A stretch of DNA of 64,000 bases, from the NCBI GenBank assembly GCA_963556145.1, contig OY744464.1, positions 372,001 through 436,000 of the forward strand, written 5' to 3'. Below are positions 59,247 through 64,000 of the stretch, piece after piece (within the stretch, counting starts at the first letter, position 1; every line of letters starts with the position of its first letter). The DNA comes from Hygrocybe punicea (lineage: Eukaryota; Basidiomycota; Agaricomycetes; Agaricales; Hygrophoraceae). A model generated the notes under the pieces. The model was given only the letters and a program-made list of their open reading frames with translations. It was not told the origin of the DNA and did not search any database. The position numbers were made by a program, and so were the translations under genes.

Positions 59247-60110
59247 TCAGTCTCCATGCCATCGCCCTCCTAAAAGCCGCGTGCGCCCCAGACACCATAG
59301 GGCCAAAATCATGATTTCCCTGAGAATACATGACTGAAATCTGGCCGGGACCATCTGGAAGCGCTTTGTCAAGCGTATAACGCTCATAGCGCGCTCGTGT
59401 CTGGCTGCGGCATCATCATAATCCCGGAGGACCTTGTCATCGTCGTCGTGCGACTCGGCTAATTTGAGATGCTGTGCCAAGACAGCAGCGAGGCCGATAG
59501 CGTCGCGGATGCCTAGGTTCATACCTTGTCCGCCAGCGGGTGAATGAATGTGTGCGGCACTTTGATCATCAGCCGCCGAACCAGTATCACCTCTGAACCG
59601 AACGAAGAAGCGTGCAGCGATGGCGGCATGGGATTTGTACCGCGTCGACCAAATAGTCTGCGATACTTGAATCGGATTGGGATTTACGGAAGGATCCGAA
59701 GATAAATGGCTTGGACCATATTTATTCAATGCAGATTGGACGTAGGGTGTCGGTGGAGAGTGGGGACTCGGAGGGATGCCATCCTTGGTGGGAACATTGC
59801 AGATAAAACGATACACCGGTGTGTCTGGAGATCGTTCGAGTGCCTCAGGGGAAGGACCGGACATTGCTTCCGAAGGCAATGGGATGAGAAGGCTGAAGCC
59901 GTGTGGGCCGGCGAAGCCTGAAAGCTGTTACGTTGGCAGAGGTGGATCTGGAGGAGAAGAAAAAGTAATATCTGCGAGAACAAGTTCAGTTGCCAATGAA
60001 GAATTTAGTAGTTCAGTCGCGACCTGTCCGAGTCCGCTGACACTTTCTGACAAGAGAGCTTCCGGGAGGATATGGCGTTTGCACTGCAAATGCCATATCC
60101 TGGCATGAAG
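59247..60110 (-). pseudogene. FAD-dependent monooxygenase remnant
   Basis: Blocks: VLADITFSSPPDPP, a TAA, then SGFAGPHGFSLLIPLPSE, PVYRFICNVPTKDG, FFVRFRGDTGSA, and AAHIHSPAGGQGMNLGIRDA (the second FAD/GD motif of PheA/TfdB-type hydroxylases; the usual GDAAHIHSP has become DDQSAAHIHSP). It ends at TAG 59247-59249. The N-terminal GxGxxG Rossmann motif is missing, and the middle is shortened. Intact relatives hydroxylate aromatic or polyketide substrates. Confidence 0.6.
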
Positions 60111-61333
60111 CCCAAGAAGTGCGTCGGAGTGGTCCCTCTAGGAAGGTGCGCCAGCCTGAGCCGGAACGGCCATGAGGAACATGTAGGAGTTCGAGTCACG
60201 GTCGCTTGCAGTGACGGTAATACGACGTGATCTCCGAGTCAGCCTTCCCGCCGGGCCGTGGCTCTATTGAAACTGAACTTTTTTTGAGTCTGTTACAGCT
60301 GAATCCAGATCGATAGCCTGAGGCCGCCCATAAAAAAATTTCACATTCAGAATCTGAATTTTTTGGCACTCTGAGTCTGAAATATTGTCAAAATTTTAGT
60401 ACTCAGCACTGAAGAAATGTGGACTCCGAATACAAGTTTTTTTTTTGTGGCCTATCTATCTGAATTCAGCTGTAAGCCACTTTGTATAACTGTTACTCCT
60501 CAGGCTGAAATGATAATGATTAAATATTTATTTACCACTTCCGAAGTCATAATGATATTTATTTATCAGAATGATATCATAATTCTCTGCCAGCAGTACC
60601 GTTATGCTAGTAAATGCTAAAATGATGCCAATATGGCACTGAAATGATAAGGGCTTCCCCAAGTTGTATCATTATGCTGGTAAATGCTAAAATGATGCCA
60701 ATATGGCACTGAAATGATAAGGGCTTCCCCAAGTTGTATCATTATGCTGGTAAATGCTAAAATGATGCCAATGTGGCACTGAAATGATAATAATAGATAT
60801 CCATATAACAGGATGACATGGTATGACCTAATCCTAATACAATTCCGGGCCATTGTAAGACTAGATAATAGCCATCCAGGCTGATTAGCAATTGTCAACT
60901 CTGCCTGGCCATACCAGTGTCTCCACGTTTTCCTGATGACTGTGGCATCACAGCTGTCACAGTTGTCACATGCCACGCGAGGTTACTGGACCATGAATGA
61001 GGCCTATCTTATAAATAGTAACTGAGTTCATCATGTCACCTTTTCTTCAACTGTGAAATCAACTGATGGCAGGCTCAGGTTAGATTGAAATAATGAGAAC
61101 CAAGAGGTCTCAGAGACAGCTACAAGACAGTTGGACTGAGAGATATATTTCTCCCAGAGTGAACTAGTGTCACCACAGTGCGGTCTGGCTCAGCTTGGCT
61201 ATGGCTAACAATGGCTAACCCATATATGGGTTATTAGCCAGACTGGACCGTTGTGGCAATGGCTAAACCACAGGTAACCATCCAAAAAAGGCAATTTGTA
61301 TTGTCATAATTATTTTGTATTTACTGTTTGTCA
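60111..61333. repeat. repeat DNA with a 70-base tandem repeat
   Basis: 60601-60800 has nearly three copies of a 70-base unit (taaatgctaaaatgatgcca ... aagttgtatcattatgctgg). The remainder is AT-rich without coding support. Confidence 0.75.
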
Positions 61334-62621
61334 TAGTGTTGGGGAAGTTTGGTCTCAGACCAACCCAAACGTGGTCTAGACCGAATCGAAACTGCTGGTT
61401 TTGGTTCCAGTCTGGGAATTTCTAGCAGAGACCAAACCGTTCGGTCTTGGTTTGGGGGATTTGGCCGTGGTTCAAACCCAGTTCAAACTGAGTTTGAACC
61501 AAACCGATAAATGTCAGATGGTGACTCAAAACCCGCTCATCGCCCATTCCACAATGCCTTGAACAGGCCCTCAGACAAGGATCGACTGCCAAAGGAGAGT
61601 GGAAATGGCAGCTGGGTACTCTCAGCCACCCAGGTAAGTGATATTTATATTATTTATATCAACACAAATGACAGGCAACACCACACACCACACACATGAC
61701 CACCAACACGACCACGAACAACACCAACAGTGCAACACGACCATGACCATGACCACCACAACCAACACCCCTGATGTATGCCAAATGAGGTTGATGGAGC
61801 ACCCAAGGTCAACAAAACGGGTGGCGGGGTACCCTGTTGCCCATGTATGTTTTTGATTTTATTTATTCGAACTTAACTAACGCATTAAAAAATTACAGGA
61901 TGACACACCACCACCACCACCACAACAACAGCGACTGCCACCACAATGGCCACATCAGCCATCAACGCTGCGCTGGACACGCAACACCTCCAACGTGCAC
62001 ATGTGCAAATTAAGGTGAATGGGGTGGATTGGGGCAGAATGAGCAGCGGTGGGTGGTGCATCCACCCCTGCTGCTTCATGGTAAGTTTTTTTTCATTGAT
62101 TTTATTCTCATAATACAGAATGCGACACCACACCACCACCACCACCACACCATCATTACTATGAAACCACTGAAAACAGCCAACAGGTCCAACCCGCCCG
62201 TCGTCGTGTGCACAACGTGTATGACGCGTCGGGACACCACCACCACCACCTAGATGCAACCGAGGCGGAACGCATGCATTGTACATGTGCATTTTGCCAG
62301 GACTGGGCCTTGCAGCCCCCTGCTCCCCAATCCCACCTCACAATGAGGCCAGCCACGTCAATTGACGTGTGCGGCTCTCTTGTGAGGTCAGAAATGGAGC
62401 AGGGCAACTCACCTGCCCCCCAATCCCACCTCGCGAAGATGCCGGCTACGTCAACGGTGCAGTCTCGGTTTAGACCAAGTTTGGACCAAACCAAACTGAT
62501 CAAAATGGTTTCGATCGGTTTCGGTCTGGTTCCTGGAAATCTTGGCAGGAACCGAACCGTTCGGTCTCGGTTTGGGGCTAAAAGGCCAAAAACTGGACCA
62601 AACCGAACTTCCCCATCACTA
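61334..62621 (+). mobile_element. 1.3-kb element with terminal inverted repeats, holding micro-exon repeats
   Basis: The ends TAGTGTTGGGGAAGTTTGGT (61334) and, inverted, TAGTGATGGGGAAGTTCGGT (62621) differ at two of 20 bases. Subterminal GGTTTGGTC/GACCAAACC motifs are frequent. The interior has intron-like spacers (GTAAGTGATATT, GTATGTTTTT, GTAAGTTTTT, each ending in ACAG) after GNGSWVLSATQ, a GYPVAH block and SGGWCIHPCCFM, plus His-rich low complexity (THDHQHDHEQHQQ). No 8-base target duplication seen. Superfamily unknown, perhaps hAT-like. Confidence 0.5.
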
Positions 62622-64000
62622 GCAGCAGCAGTAAAACAAAATGCACATGCAATAATGTATATTTCTTTTCTTTATCAATTATTTAATTACTGATTAGGAC
62701 TGTGCCATCTCTGAAAGCAAATTGGCCTACAAATCACTGTGGGTTCTGATCCAGAGCTTCTATAATTTATTCCCAGAGCTCATTAACTGAAGGAATGGAT
62801 TGTGTTAGACAGTATGAATTGTATTTTGCACAAGTACTCCATGATTGGACTTAGCAAAATTGTGGCTGGCTTACTAACATTTTCTTCAAGCCATATTAGA
62901 CACAACGTCAGACTGCTGACCACTTTGTGCATGGGACATATGGACAAGTCCATGACCTTCAAACTCAGCACTTCACATTTGAAACTCAGAGTGTTTGCAG
63001 ACTCGGCATCCATGACTTAATTAATTAAGTATTGAAAAGCAATAAAATAAAATAACTGCTTGCAACTCAAGCATGTCAATGTCTTCCACTCATTGTCACT
63101 TGTGCAACAATCTTTTGAACCCACTTTCTGTCAACCAAGGAACAGGTAAAAAAGAAAACAAAAATCATGTACAGCAAACAGTAAGTTTTTTTTTCTTTCA
63201 CTTGTACACACCAACCAACTTTTTGGAAGTATTCAAACTGACATTGCCAGAACACAGTTTTCTATTCCAGGCCTCTACAACCCCACACTGCGAAGGCTAT
63301 TGTGGAGGTGGCACAAGCTGACATGAGTGTTTTATCTGGACTGCAAAATCAGCCTTGGATGCCGATGATCCACAATTCATCTGATATACCCACCATTTCC
63401 AATTCTAACCTATCCAATGTCAACTCAGTTCCTTGTTTAACTTGAGAAGCTACAAGGGCTATAGCTTCCCTTTGGCAGCCTCATGGAGGTATCTATCGTG
63501 CTTGAGATACCTGTAAAACAGTGAGGGGTGGACAAATACAGGGACATATGAAATGTACAGACCTCTTTTGTCAAAAATGTTGGCAAGATTCTGCTCGTGA
63601 AGCAGTGGCAAATGGTTTACATCGTCAGCTATGTCATGAGAGGAACACCGAATTGACAGTCGGAAGCTCATACACCAGAGCCTTTCACTGTTCTTGTTGT
63701 GCCCACAATGTCCATATCAGCACCATTCATCCTCTCAGGCATACAAGATTCACGACTTGGTTAAAACTACACCAAGGAGCCACTAAGGAAACAGATAGAT
63801 GTACTGATGCAAAAAAGGCTACATTAGAAACCTGGCAACAGAAACTATTGCAAGTTACCACCATCTCGTGGTATCAGGTATGCTGCTTTCATTAAAGATG
63901 GAGGCAAGATCTGATGTATCTGATTCTAGGAGGGAAGTGATCCAATTGTATTACCATTACAAGTCGAAAACTATCCAGATTTTCGGATTAGAGATCACCT
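62622..64000. other. no supported gene; Cys-rich fragment near the right edge
   Basis: AT-rich. A + frame at 63521-63895 has CTDLFCQKCWQ and HCSCCAHN, suggesting a zinc-binding gene fragment that may continue beyond the window. No splice model resolved. Confidence 0.3.

Noticed and set aside
61334..62621. Assignment of this element to hAT by its ends
   Set aside because: The terminal repeats look suitable, but the flanking octamers do not match, so the superfamily is left open.

Overview
The window reads as nuclear DNA of an agaricomycete-type basidiomycete. Almost every gene is cut by many GT-AG introns of about 45-60 bases, and genes lie close together on both strands. Several protein families are ones I know mainly from Agaricomycetes: DUF6698, DUF6532-like, Mug135-like, fungal HECT-like, Plavaka transposase and an integrase-core family. 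Family names come from memory of typical members. No database search was run.

Layout. 1-8848 is gene-rich: the 3' half of an alpha-kinase gene (+), a decayed Mug135-like gene (+), a C-rich minisatellite, a complete glutathione S-transferase gene (-), and a 17-exon PARP-domain gene (+). 9112-16303 is a nested insertion. A hAT-type element (8-base target duplication, 17-base perfect terminal inverted repeats) is split by a young LTR retrotransposon with 1655-base LTRs and a 5-base target duplication; the retrotransposon has no recognisable polyprotein. 16.4-19.6 kb holds minisatellites and a broken N-terminal cullin copy. 19.9-26.9 kb holds a HECT-like gene (-), a frameshifted orphan-family gene (+) and an apparently intact DDE integrase-domain gene (-). 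27-29.3 kb is repeats. 29.3-37.9 kb holds a complete DUF6698 gene (-), a small coiled-coil gene (+), a DUF6532-like gene with a tandemly duplicated exon (-), and an Spt5-like NGN/KOW gene (-). 39.4-40.0 kb is a small two-exon gene. 40.8-44.4 kb is a 5'-truncated Helitron-type PIF1 helicase continuing into a deubiquitinase-like domain. 45-51.5 kb is mostly decayed repeat DNA. 52.6-57.0 kb is a ten-exon Plavaka transposase gene with three stops. 57.3-60.1 kb holds gene remnants (METTL16-type methyltransferase, FAD monooxygenase). 60.3-64 kb is repeats, including a 1.3-kb element with terminal inverted repeats.

Common threads. (1) Many otherwise good reading frames are stopped by single TGA or TAA codons where CGA or CAA would restore the frame. 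This suggests C-to-T (RIP-like or 5-methyl-C) decay in transposons and accessory genes. (2) A dispersed family of short exons, each ending in a Gly-rich, Pro/Ala/Cys-containing motif just before a GTAAGT-like donor, recurs at 16.8, 27.1-27.6 and 61.6-62.1 kb. Functional coupling between neighbouring host genes is not evident, as expected for fungal accessory DNA.
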